DNA from: Siderastrea siderea
Lineage: Eukaryota; Cnidaria; Anthozoa; Scleractinia; Rhizangiidae
DNA length: 64,000 nt
Assembly: GCA_964030785.1 (NCBI GenBank)
Contig: OZ034977.1
Coordinates: 27,307,652-27,371,651, forward strand
Direction of reading: 5' to 3'
The notes under the pieces were generated by a model. That model was given only the letters and a program-made list of their open reading frames with translations, was not told where the DNA came from and ran no database searches. The position numbers were made by a program, and so were the translations under genes. Positions 11,201 to 23,900 of this stretch are shown in pieces. Numbering within the stretch: position 1 is the stretch's first letter; each line of letters starts with the position of its first letter.

Positions 11201-14200
11201 AATCAAATGAATAGAAGCTATTGACCAGTTGTTGTTACGCAGCAGGCTTCTGCTAATGTTTACTAATCCTCTGTTTGTCTATGAAAACGATCCGTTCTTC
11301 CTTTCAATAATATTTATCAGGCGGTCTGGATTCTACATTGCCCTTTTATTCTAAAAAAAAAATAATCAAAACTGAAAGTGTATTGGGTGGTAGCATTTAA
11401 AGTCTTTCATAATAAATGTCGAAATGGTCACATTTCTAGACATAAAAACCAACACCATTTTTATAGTATACTTTTACTTGGATGATCATTTAACGTTTCA
11501 CACACAGACACTAACGTTCAACTCATTTACAAGGTCTGGAGGAAAACTTATTTTCCTCTCCTGGCGTGAGCAAATGGGACCGCATTGGTGCACTTTGAAA
11601 ACCGTGTTCTGTTGTAAATACGAAAATATGTTTGGCTCAATTGTCATTGCATATCTGCGGTGAGTCTAAACAGTCCGTCATAACTCAACTAGCAGTTTAA
11701 CAAACGCCGACAATCTATTGCAATCTAGCCTTATACGTCACCCCCACTCAAATAAGCTACGTTTGTCAGGTCCACCGGAATATCGAACTATTTTTCACCA
11801 GACATAGGCTGCATGATAGGGTCCTTGTTTGCCAAAAACCTGCAAGCTAGAATCCTTTTCTTTACGCAAAATAGTAAAGTAAACAAATATTAAGGCATAG
11901 TGGTGGTTTTAGTTTCCATCAATCTGTGGTTTTTTTCTGAAAACGATTTAGCGATTATATTTGCTTTATTTCTACTGAAAAACATCGACAATGAGTGTGG
12001 CAAGAAGCAACACAAACCTAGTTACATGTTTTAAAACATAGTTGGTGCAGCTTACTTAACAAATCCGATCCGTCAATAGTTCTTATAAGGCTCTTAAAAA
12101 AGGAAGGGTTTAGGTTTTTAGGACGGGGGTTAAGTTTCCTTTAGTCTAAGAACATCGACAATAGGTCTGGCACTGCGAAGGAACAATGTTAACACAACTC
12201 ACTCTTTAGTGATGCCTGAAGACTTTATGCATTGTTCTAAGACTGAATGCACTAGAACAGCCAGAGGACAGCAGGAAAACTTCCGGATGTCTGCATGGGT
12301 ATTTAAACTTAAGGACTCCAGGCGAAGAGTGGGATTTTATAAATGCACAAAGTAAACACCATCTTGCATGTTTTTGTCGGCTTAGTTTATTTCAGTCGCA
12401 GTTGGCCCAACATTATTATCCTTGGTCCAAAGTAAGAGTCAGTTACCCTTTTACTCGGCCTACAGCCAAACCTTGTAAAGCTCCCGCCATTGGGGTTCAG
12501 TGCATCTTTTGAGTCTATTCAAATGAAAGCCCTTATAGTGACACTTGTTGTTTAATAACCTAGTTGAAATTGGTACAAGTAAATACGTGGTTAAGAAATA
12601 ACTGCTTAGGGGCACATTGTTAACCTCCCATTGCCACGGCTGTCGTGTTGCCATTAATTGCGTTTAAGATATGAAATGTGTCTAAGAGTTGACACAGCTA
12701 TAAAACCTTGCTTTTCACACCTTGCAATGGCGAGAAGACATAATCTGCGTGAAATTTAGAAAGGAGCGGGTGAATGTTTGGTTGCCCCTCAAACCAAGAT
12801 TGGCTCGAAAGCTGTTTATCAACCGAAATTGCGTGGCATGGCTGATTGCCTAGTTAGGGTGGTACGAGTTCTTCATAACTTGAGCCTATCGCGTGCGAAG
12901 CTCAAAGTCCGTGAGATGCGTTCTAAGCATCAAACACAGCAAGTTGTTTGCAGCGTTTAAATCTTTTTTATTATTGGTAATCGTTGCAAGCTTTAGCTTT
13001 AAACCCACAAGCAGCCATAATCTGAAGTCTGCGGTTTTCTTGCTGAAGTTTAGATTAAAGATCTCGTTTTAGAAAGAAAAACAAGACTGCCTAAAATAGT
13101 ACGCCGTAATGTATTAACGGTTAAGGCCACTGATTTGCGCTCGGTTGAAGGCACATAAGCGTCTTACAAGCAAGGGTCAAGCAAGCCTACTCGATTCTCA
13201 TCCACTGAGATATTTGCGTGCCTGAAGCCAAAATTCGATGAACGTTGTTCTAATTTCAAAAAATTTGTTCACAGATAACTGTCATCACTGATAGTCAAGT
13301 AAGACTCTGATGAGACCCTTTGTACATTCAACATCAGAGGTTTACGTTTCCCTGTTCCAGTGCATGCATCAATGTTGAACCTTTTTCATGATTTAATAGA
13401 CAAAATTAGACGACTAAGCACCACCTAGCTTCTCTTTGGGAGGTGACGCCGGTTTGCCACTAATGAAATTATCATTGAATTGGCCAACGGAAAACGTTAG
13501 CACTATATATTCCTGCTGCGAATTGGTTTTAGGGAAATAGAGGATAACTAGAGATGAACTCGCGAAAGATTTGTTACGAGACGTCTTAATGCTTACTTTG
13601 GCATCAGGTCATCTTTCTAGCACAAGGTTAAGCAGTTTCTTGTTTTCGAATAAAACTATTCTAATTCCTTTCTGTTGTGTGTGTAAGATTTTGTTCAATG
13701 GAAAATATTCAGTTTCCCCCGACTAAAAATAGTCCTGGCATTTCCAAGTTAGGTAACACCACCAGAGAGTTATGCAAAGCAGTCAAAATTAGTTCCAGGC
13801 AAACATGTTAAGGGAAAATAAAAGAAACTAAATCAAGTGTTTCTTTGTGGCGAGACGTCTTAATGACAGGAAATGGACTATTTACTCTGATTAAATGCTT
13901 AAAAGAGGCCAATCTGTCTAAAACCGCATCCGATTCTGCGTAAGGGGAAGGACAGAATTTCGGATCTAATTTTCCACCATTTTCAGTATCGTACTCTCCC
14001 AAATCAAACGAAGGCATGAAAAATCTATTTCTTTATAATGTCAGGATTTTGAAAACTGGTTGTGAGTTAACTAAACTTTCCAGTCTTGTGATCTACGGTG
14101 ACTCTTTATGGAATCTGTCAGATGAAATCCTATTCGTGTGAATGTTGTTTATTTAGCGATGCTATTCAAAACAGAATGTAGGAATGGTGTCACTTGTTTT

Positions 14201-15036
14201 GCGTGATCAAGGAACTTCATCCTTGTATTTTACCTACACTCAATCTGTAGCGGAGCTGCCACGCAAAACCGCCGTGAACTTTACTTCCATCATGTCGGAA
14301 GAACTGAATTATCCTATCGATGCCAAGTTGATGATAAAATTGGTGTTTTACTTTTAGTTGCTTGCCTCTTCAGAAAATAACCTCTGCAGGTATTCTTACC
14401 TCTTGTTTTTGGTCGGTTACTTTTAATTAGTTTTTTAGTAAACGCGTCAATAAGAAAGAACGTGGAACGAAGCTGCTGAGTGTTGTTCATTTTTTTGTTA
14501 CACTGATAAAGGCCAGTAATTTGAAATAAAAGGACCACATGACTAACAAGAAGGCGAGTGGGATGTTAAAAGCATTTTTGTCCTGAACGAAAACGTGGAA
14601 ATACAGATATATATTAAACGGTTGCCAAAAACGTACAGAAAAATATACTTGAACCTCATCTCTGTCTCTTTTGTAACAATTCCACCGGTATTTTTTCAGC
14701 TACCTGAAACGTTAGAGACCTGTTCATCTATTTTTCGCCTTTCCAAGCAAATGTCAATTAGTATAAAACTGTTTAACGTATGACAGTTGACCATTTTGTA
14801 TTGCTAAAGTTGGTATCTTTGACAGCCCGCATCAAGGGCGTGTCTCAACTACACGGAAATCAATGGGTTGTTACATGGTCTATCTGAGTATTGTTAAAAT
14901 ATTGTTTCAAAGCAATTCCATCGAAATGATAGTGATGAACTTGTGTGTGAGTTGAGGAGAGGAACAGGGCTTATTTTTTAAAATAAACTTACTGCCTAAC
15001 AAAACTTGCAAATGCATGCGTCGCTTTTTCCCACAT

Positions 15037-15365
15037 TGTAATCCAAGTCCATCCTTGCCACCCTCACTCTTTCTCACTTTAAAAAGGATTCCTGGCACTT
15101 ATGGAGTTCATTTCTTGATTCCAGTTTGCCTATGATTAAGATGTTTAAAATAACGCTATAGAAAATCGAAGGTGCCGTTTTAAAGTTTTTGCGCTTTGTA
15201 ATCCAATTCTATTCTTTCCATTGTTTTTCATTCTCACTTACTAAAGGATCTCTGCTCCTTATGGAGTTCATTTCCTTCAGTTCATTTGCCGCTTGGTTTT
15301 CTAACATTTTGCTTTGTTTTTAAGATAGTTGAGGTCATACTAAAGAAAGCTGAAGGTGCCATGTA
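15037..15365. repeat. Degenerate two-copy direct repeat
   Basis: The copies start at about 15037 and 15197. Both read TGTAATCCAA..., then CTTATGGAGTTCATTTC, then a GAAGGTGCC motif (about 15167 and 15348). The spacing is 160 bp early and about 183 bp late because of small indels. Confidence 0.7.
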
Positions 15366-16624
15366 AAACTTCTCCACTGGCTGAGAAAAACCAGCAAAAG
15401 CTGTGGAAACGTAGAATCTTCATAAAAGTAGATAAATAGAACCTTCGTACGTGTTTATGTTTGTTCGATTAAAATATTGATTTCGGTTTTGAACCTAGCT
15501 TACTACATTTGGTACCTACAAAGTAAGCTAACCTGCCAAATAGCAAATCCTTGACATAGTTAAGGCCGCTTTTGAAAAACTTGGTTAAAGGATACATTCC
15601 CTGTCAAGACAACTTGTAATTACTTTCATTTGTTGCGTTTTACCTGTAATGACCGGAACGTATGAAGGAATTCCTCACTTATCTAGTAGCTATCATGTCA
15701 CGTGGACGGAATGCCAGCCATATATGGTAAAATATCGTTTTGCCAATTCGTTGACTTTCGACACGAATGAACGAATTTCGGATGACAAGCAAGAGTCCTT
15801 GGATCATCTGCTAATAAATGATAGCCTAGCCTAAACTCAGAGCTCCCAAGGACTAGTTCTTTCTAATAGGACAAACCACAAGCATTCAAAGCGAGTCGCT
15901 TAGATGTTTATCCATGTTGTGTGGTGCTGCGTAAGAAATAGATATAATGATATATATTGTCATAGAGCGTATTCTTTGGGCCAACTGCATCAAAAGGATG
16001 AATACTGTCATTGTGTCACTTAACCAAGTTCCCAACAGCATTTGTGCGCCACATTTAGATACGAAAGCATGATCCGGGGGTTACTTACGTACGAGGGCAC
16101 CCAATGACCATTCAAAGCAACTCGCGTACATATGTGTGATGCGCATACAGTGGGTATGAGCTCACGTGAGATCTCCATTCTAAATGTCAATATCTCGTCT
16201 CCAAAGAAGGAAGTAGAACTAGTTTCAGAATTGTCAAAAGTTAGTTAGTTTAGACATATCGAACACGAAGGACCGATTGTCAGAAATTAGAACAACAAAA
16301 GGAGATATAAGAAGGCTTAAGAGGGTTAGGGTCGCGGTATGTGTCAACGTTGCACCTACGTGTTGCAGCTGAGTAAGATGACGGAGGCCGTCTGTTGTAT
16401 TTCTGATAAATCTTGCATCGCAGTCGGCTATTTTTTACGCCAAAAAGAAGTTCTTATACCTCACTGGGGAAACGACTGATCGTAAAAAAAACGCGGGTGT
16501 TTATAATCAAGAGTGAAACATTGAAGTCCATGTTCGATAACAAAGTGCTGATCTTGGTTGCAGAATATACGATATGGAAAGATGCAACAAACTGTTGATT
16601 TTTGTTCAGCTCAAGGCAATTTCA

Positions 16625-16656
16625 CCTTGTCTGTAGTGTTTTCACTACAGACAAGG
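16625..16656. repeat. Short perfect hairpin
   Basis: CCTTGTCTGTAGTG and its exact reverse complement flank a 4-base loop (TTTT). It is probably a transposon end or a miniature fold-back element. No TSD was found. Confidence 0.75.
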
Positions 16657-19299
16657 AGCAGAACTTACCATATTGGAAAACAAACCACATGTGTTACATG
16701 ATCACTGGGAGAGTATTTTAGTCAATTAAAAACGAAATATGTAATGTCGCAGAGCACATTTTCTTGGCTTGCATGGCAAAGCTGCAAAAACTGTACTTGC
16801 CTGCAAGGTCTATTTGAAACCGTTCAATGATGTCTGTCTCGATGATTGTAACAGAGTAGACAAATTAAAACTAATTAAGTAGGCGCTTGACGATCCAAAC
16901 CTTTCATTCCTAAGAGCGTTAGAAATGAAAAGTCCAAAAATATCCAAATTTTAATTTTTTTTTTAATTTTGAGAAACAAACGATACCATAGAAACGTAAT
17001 GATTAGTTGCTTTCTTTTGAACGGTCACACCGAAAGATTTTATCCAGGGAGTTGAAAGTCACATGGCGTCACATAACACGGCTCAAGATTCGCCTGCTGG
17101 AGTGATGGGCTGATTTCTTGCAGTGTTCTCATCCCAACACAATCCCATCACAATCTTCTTTTTTCTGGTTGTCAGCCAACACTAGGCATTGTTGCACCGC
17201 TTATCGAAAAAATTCATTTTTTTTGTTGGCTCACTATTTATTTTTGACAATGCTTAAAGAAAGAGTGTTGCTTTGTCGGCGTAATATTTTAGAAAAAAAA
17301 AAGAAAAAAGTTGGCCATAGTCCTCATATCATGGACATTTCGTGATCCTTCAGTGGACTTTGGACATTTCGTGTCCATCGCTGCAAAAAGTCTCATTGTA
17401 ACGCTAGTGAGATTTTCGTGCAAGTAAGCACTGGCATGCTAAATATGATAACTAGAAACTAAGTGTTGACAGTGAAAAACGAATCGACTGAGGCCCCAGC
17501 CCAAAAGGGAATGACACTAAAAATTGTTCCAGTGTAAAAAATGTATAAATTATGTTGTACTGTTTTGTTACAAGCTTTTAATGAACTCTGGGAATTTAAG
17601 TGCGAGTAGGCACTTTTCTTTTTCGTCAGGTAAGAAGCATTTAATGCTAGTTTTAGTTCTCGTGATAAGTCAATTGAATTTTAATTTTCAGTTTCCACAC
17701 TTCACACCTGTTTCGATTTAGTAACAAAGCACACGTATCATTGATGCCGGATACTATTATGGGTAATAAAAAATCAAAATTCAAGAAAAATCTCAGAAGT
17801 AATTTTGTAGGACAGATCATAGGAATAGGAAATCATAGGATTACAGAAAAAGATACGAAAAAAGATCATAGGAAAGTACTTCTCAAAAGCTTTCATTTGA
17901 ATGGTCACACCATAGGATTTTATCTAAAGGCTAAGATCAAGTAGATTGATACTGCACGACTAGACGTTAGGGTATAATAGCGTTAGGTAATACATACCGA
18001 ATTTCACAATTTTTCCATAACACCTTAAATTCTAAATAGCTCAGGTCACCACACAATCCCTTGTTAGAATGATTTCTGAGGAAAGCTGTTTTTCGCAGTC
18101 TTTTTTGGGTGTTTCTTTTCTAGACACCTCACATAAATTTACAATATACAAAAGTAGAAAAAAAAGAAACTGACAGAAACGATTTGATGAGAATGCCACA
18201 GAACTTCTGATACTGCGTTTCCTCTCTCCAAAAAAAATTATATTTAGTATCCAACGAAGAAAGCTTGTAATAATGTCACAACAAAGGTATTAGTCGCCAG
18301 TCTGGTATGTTCGCCCATCTTACGATAAGATCTTGAGAGGCCTATTGAGTAAAACTGGTTTTTGATCGTTTAAGGGAGGATTTCCGGTTTACATATTCGA
18401 CAGGAAATCCACATAAATTATAAGAAAATAATTACTTAACTAAACATGACCTTACATGCAACGCGACAGAAAAAAATCTAAGCGTAGTGAGATGTCAAAA
18501 TAGAAGCTCTTTACTTTGTCAACAAAAAGTAGTCTGTTATCCTTTTTCGGCGCTACGAAAACCAAGGTCAAAATTTGAAAAAAATGTCTAAGCTTTAGAC
18601 ATTGCGAGTCCAATGTATTGCGAGATTGGTGACTGACAAAAAAATACTTTCATTTTATTGTCACTGTTCGCAGTTTTATCCAGAGATTCAAAAGGCGATA
18701 CCTTACATGCAGCAGCTTCTTGTGCTGCATAATCAAAAGCAACAAAAGTAATTGAGCGATACCTTAAAATAGCTATCATTCCTAAGCGAATGCCAAATTT
18801 TGAGGCTATTAAGGGGTACGTTCAAAAGTTGAAATACGATATATAAACAGGACTCAAAATCTAATAATGAGGGGAATAAGGCCAAGAAATGTAATATGAA
18901 AAAAGAACTTTTGTTTTTAATTAGTTTTTGGGCAGTTTTGTGGCAGCTACATTTTTCTCTAAAACAAAAGAAATCAGCAAACTGCCTCCGGCAATAGCTC
19001 CAAAAGAGACCACTGTCAAGTGTCATACATAAGTTAGGCATTTATGCCCAACTTTAGTTTAGATAGGTAAAATGAATTGAAAATGGCTGGGGTTTTCATT
19101 TTCAAGTCATTTTTAGTGTGGTCAATCATCCTGGTCCTAGCGCCCGTAACTCTTGCTCTATTTCAGACCAAAATGTTTCATTTTTCTTGCCCTGTTACAG
19201 AAGTAGGGAAGAAAGTTCCCTTTTACAGGGATATACCGCCAAATGAAGTTTACCACGACTAGTGGGTAAAACATTACTGAAGACCAAAATGGACAAAAT

Positions 19300-22200
19300 C
19301 GAGAGATCCAGTTTGGTCAAAATCTATACTATATCTCAAAACGAAGCGTTTAAAACTGTTCCCGTTTTAGGCACATCCAATAAATAGATCTCCCGACAGC
19401 AAACATAAGATGTTCAGCATAATATTGTTACGTTTTGACCTTCATGACATTTTAGTTCATTAAGAAGTGATATGTATTTGTTACCTGAATTATGGTAATC
19501 CCAAGTGTGTTCAAATTCAATTCAAAATACATAAAAGAACAGCTCAAACTGCTTGATTTTTATATTTGAAAGAAATTAGTATAAGGTCATTCCATTTTTA
19601 TCGTGTTTTCTTTTAGTAAACAGAATTGTCCATTCATCTCATCTTCAATGTGTTTAATCTTCAAATTGTTTGATTAAAAAAATGATCGGTACAAAGTGGG
19701 AAAAGTAAAATCATAGAGGAAAAATAAAAGGCTTTAGATCGATGACGACGATAGAGACCGAATATTTGAGTGGCAAGTTGAATTCGACTCGGTATTTTTT
19801 TTTTCAATGCCCGAATCTCAGTGAGCTTCGTTATGCTCTTCAAATCTGTTTTGCACTAAACCTAACAAAAATCAATTTTTCAACTTTACCTGAATTGTTT
19901 AGTCCTCCCGCTCAAGTCCTTGTTCGTCGTGCTTTTTCCTCGCTCCTCGCGTCTGGCGCCACGCTACTTAGCTATAGTTGGTTTATATTCGATACAGCTT
20001 GAAAATTGCTGCGGGCAGCTCGTGTAACAGCGTCTTGTCGACACCTCTGGGAGCACTTAGTGTTAAAAACTAGTTGATGATTTCACGCCAGAAATGACAA
20101 ACGCCCCTTGAATCCTTAGTCATGCAAGGTGCATACAACTAGCTTTTGATAATGTACATGAAATGTTCATTCGAAAAAGAGTGACTCGAATAAAAACTAG
20201 TGAGCGGTTTAAACTTCATGTGGTGCTTTTTATTATGTTTTGCAGCGTTTCTATAGCTTTTTCAGTGCTGGGATAACAATGGAAATTGTAAGCTTGATCC
20301 AGATGAAAGCGATATTCAACAGGACTTTCCTGCAGTGGCTTTCACGTTACTGCACAGAGTTGTTCTAAATTAAAAAGTCGGTGGATAAAATTCTGAAGAG
20401 TGGATATTTAAAGCTAGTCCATCATATTTTCGCGAGTGCTTCTTTTTTCGGTGCCTTGCAAGTGCAAATGCTTTCCTCTTATTCAATGCGTGTAAACTTG
20501 ACAACTTATTGTTGGCAAAGGTTTGAACTTTAGACTAATTTGTAATATCCTTTCCTGGTTTTCCACTGGGAGAGTCCATTAGTTCTACCACTGATTCAGG
20601 AAACGCATAACTAAAGTATGCTTACACAGCCTTTAAGATGTGCTGAGTAGTAATAAAATTCCATCACCTCATCCCACACGCATTTTTTCAGACGGGTCAC
20701 GCAAAGTCTAATTTAGGAAACAACTTTATATAATTGTATGCATCCAGAAGTAAGATTTCCGACAACATCTTCTGGAGGGAACACACTAACTTTAGAGGTA
20801 AAAACATTCGTATTAGATACTTATTACCCAGTTTCATTCCATTATGATAGACTTTAAGATTAAATGTAAATTTAGCCGCATTAAACCAATGCTAGAGGGC
20901 TTTGCTTTAGCATTTGAAAACAGCCGGAGGAGGAGGGACATTCAAGACATTCCTCTTGTATGTTTTGGGTAGGCTACTGTATCGACTAGAGCTCTAAATT
21001 ATTTCCCTTTTCAGTCTAAATACATAGTGTATTCCCATCGGTCTATACTGAAATAGGAAAAAGTAGAAACCACTTCTCAAGACAAAAGAGGGTACATTGT
21101 CTCCCCCATTGTAAACCAACGAGGCAATTCTCTGCATCCTACTTAATTCCAACTTGGCTCACTAAGGTTTGCATACGGTAATTACAAAGTTTATGTCAGG
21201 AGAGCCCCCCCCCCCCCCCCCACCCCCATCTTTCCTACATTTCAAAGGAACAGAAATTAAGGTCGAACCAACAAAGAACACAGTTAACTACTTTAAAGTT
21301 TAAGCTAGTATGTAATAAAGTAAGCTAGTCCCTCTACACAGTTACATAATGGGGTAAAATATTCAGAACAAAATGGTGGAAGTAATAACGGAAATTGAAT
21401 TGTTGACCTCACGCAAAAAGTCTGACCATTGTTTGCTCTTTTGTCGCTTTTTGAGACGCTTTTGTGTTTGGTCTGAGATTATTGCGTGTCAGTATCCAGA
21501 ATTTTGTAGTTCGATTTTTTTTCATCGTTGACTTTGAACACAAGTGATAACAAAGAAGAATTCCAGTTGAATTTTGTTGATACGCCCCGACAAAATAACA
21601 AAAAGAAAAATACTGTCCCGGTCTTGGCTACTTATGACGACTGTAAATTTCGTAATCTCATCAATAATTTCAAGAAGACATCAACAAGGGCAGCTTAGCT
21701 ATAAACACTTCTCCCTACTAAGAGAGGCTCTTGGTAAAAAAGTGTTCATAAGGAAAATATAGAAATTTCAGTACTGAATAATATATGTAGCAATGGTTAA
21801 AGGCATCAGGATATATATTAGATTACCAAATCTGTTTCATTGCTATTGATAATGAAGTGGCGATTGATTTACGAATATTTTATCGCATATGGTGCTCATT
21901 TGTTTTGTTGAGACACGCGACAACAATGAAAGCTCAAAAAGTTGCTCTTAACCATTTTTTAGACCACAATTCTGTCAGATAAAGTAGGCCATTTGATTTC
22001 CGAAATCCATCACGCCTATATGAAATTGAAACTAGGGACCGAACTTGTAAGTCTGACGCTGACATCGCTAAAATTTCGCGAACATAACTTTTTGGGCAGC
22101 ACTTTGCTTACAAAACGTTCATTCCGCAAATCCCTCTCCCGTTAAAATTTTCACTCTTATAAACCCGACCAAAGCTTGGTCAAAACGGCAGAACATAGCG

Positions 22201-23900
22201 TAGTGCCTGATCATTCACTCTGGGCAACCATTAATAGTGTTTTAGTGCCCTGCAGTGATTTATGCAAATTTGTCGTATTCTGCGTGCATTTATATCTACA
22301 AGCTGGCACCCGTGAACAATTCACCACTGAACAACACGTTTCGACTTTCCCACTTCCTTTAATTTTTTTTTCAGGTTAGTGGGCCCTCGCGACTTCGTCG
22401 CTCGCTCAGTCGCTTCGCGACCTCATTGAAACTCGCTTGGCTTGCTTTACTCGCAAAACACAGGGCAAATTTAAAATATCAATCGAACAGGTCGACTTTT
22501 ATAATACACGATGAAAGCAGACACAAATTGGTCACGCATGAAAACCGACACCTACTTGCATGGGCAGTTGAAATTAGTCACACAACAAACATGGCACGGT
22601 GTTCGCTTGCGGGGAGAAACGTGCGACTTTTTCTGCAAATTCTCCAAAGTGGATCTTTTCGATTTAAAACCAAATTGCGCACATCCTTGCCAGGAAAGTA
22701 TAGAAATGGTGTGGTTGTGGCTGTTTGTAACTTAGCCGTTTTTCCGTGATGAGTGGAGAACAGCTACTCCGCTTCACGTATTATTTATAAGATTTGTCTA
22801 CATTTTTTGTTAATTTATGCAAAGTGAACTCATGCTCTACGTTCTTGACGACTGTTTTTCATTTGCTAATAAGGATATTTATGACCCGTGGTGGTATAGT
22901 ATCAAGAGTAGTAGGCGCGTTGAAACTTACATATTATCAGCAGACCTTTGATCAGACGGAAAACCAAAAAATAATGGAAGTTGTGATGGTACTAATATGC
23001 TGTCCGCATGCTGTCCAAGTTACTTTATTCCAAAAACCTGAGGCCTCGTTTAATAGGTTCGTCTGTACACTGAAATCACTGAGTGAACTTTTAAGTGAAA
23101 TGGGTGTGTTTTACTTAAACGGCGTTTTTTTTTTCGGGTACCTTTTTTCATCATATTGTTATACGTGAGAGTAAACTGAATCATGCCGCAAAAAGGAGTC
23201 AGGCGCCGCAATAAAGAGAAGAATTTCAACTGTAACCCTGCCAATACTCTGTCAAGTCGTTCTTATACGGGCAATTGCAGTGTACTGGTGGCATTAACTT
23301 TTTGTCTCTAAGGTCAACACGCAGTAATGTCGGCCTAACACACAAGGCTAACAACATGAAATATCCAGAGAAAGTGCTAAGACACGAGTTTCGATGTGTC
23401 GGTGTCAAATCACTAGCCTTAAGGAGCCACCTGAGCGCCTGCCCTTTGGTCAGTGTTCCTATGCAACGTATTTACAACTCAATATTCGTGTTGAAAAGTG
23501 CACAGCATTTCGGATGTGGTGTCACTTTTTTTCAATTGAGCGGAAGTTGAATTGCTGTGGAGCTAGAATTTTATAAAGCATCGAAGTCTGGAAAATTAAA
23601 GCATGATGAACTTCATCCGAAAAATAAAAACTACTCGATATAACTTTTATTTTTTAAAATAATCAAGCTTTACAATTTTATCAATAGAACTAACAAAATA
23701 GGACTGAGCCGGGGTGCATGTCTCACTATTTGAAACTAAAGGTGAAACAAAGGTCACATTATTTTCATCATTTTTTCCTGAATTTTTTATGACGCAAACA
23801 TCAGATTTGTAGAATTCTCAAAGGCTAGGAAGTTGGAAGCTGTATCCGTATTATCAAAAATATAAATACAGTGTATGTCGCAGCTAGAAGCCCTTACAAA
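19300..23900. repeat. Unit 1 of old tandem duplication (noncoding)
   Basis: This stretch is collinear with 24.3-32.3 kb. Paired anchors include 19405/24345 (ATGTTCAGCATA), 19742/24655 (ATAGA...CCGA), 19960/24880 (CTACTTAGCTA), 23240/30120 (CAATACTCTGTCAA) and 23700/32090. No ORF is preserved across the copies, so the duplicated DNA does not look protein-coding now. It contains a run of 17 C (21205-21221). Confidence 0.75.

Larger units (their letters stand above)
8300..19300. other. 11 kb without recognisable gene
   Basis: AT-rich sequence with only short ORFs on both strands and no recognisable protein domain. Contents seen are a 13-base C run (9532-9544), a degenerate two-copy direct repeat (15037-15365), a 32-bp hairpin (16625-16656) and two copies of a dispersed block near 17010 and 17895. 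The ORF at 19077-19262 begins with a signal-peptide-like hydrophobic stretch but has no homology I recognise. Confidence 0.6.

Noticed and set aside
19077..19262. Small secreted peptide gene (MKMAGVFIFKSFLVW...)
   Set aside because: The hydrophobic start resembles a signal peptide, but the remaining 30 residues show no Cys framework, homologue or duplicate.
22794..23168. 124-codon ORF in duplication unit 1
   Set aside because: The duplicated sequence in unit 2 (about 29.8-30.0 kb) does not keep the frame, which argues against coding function.
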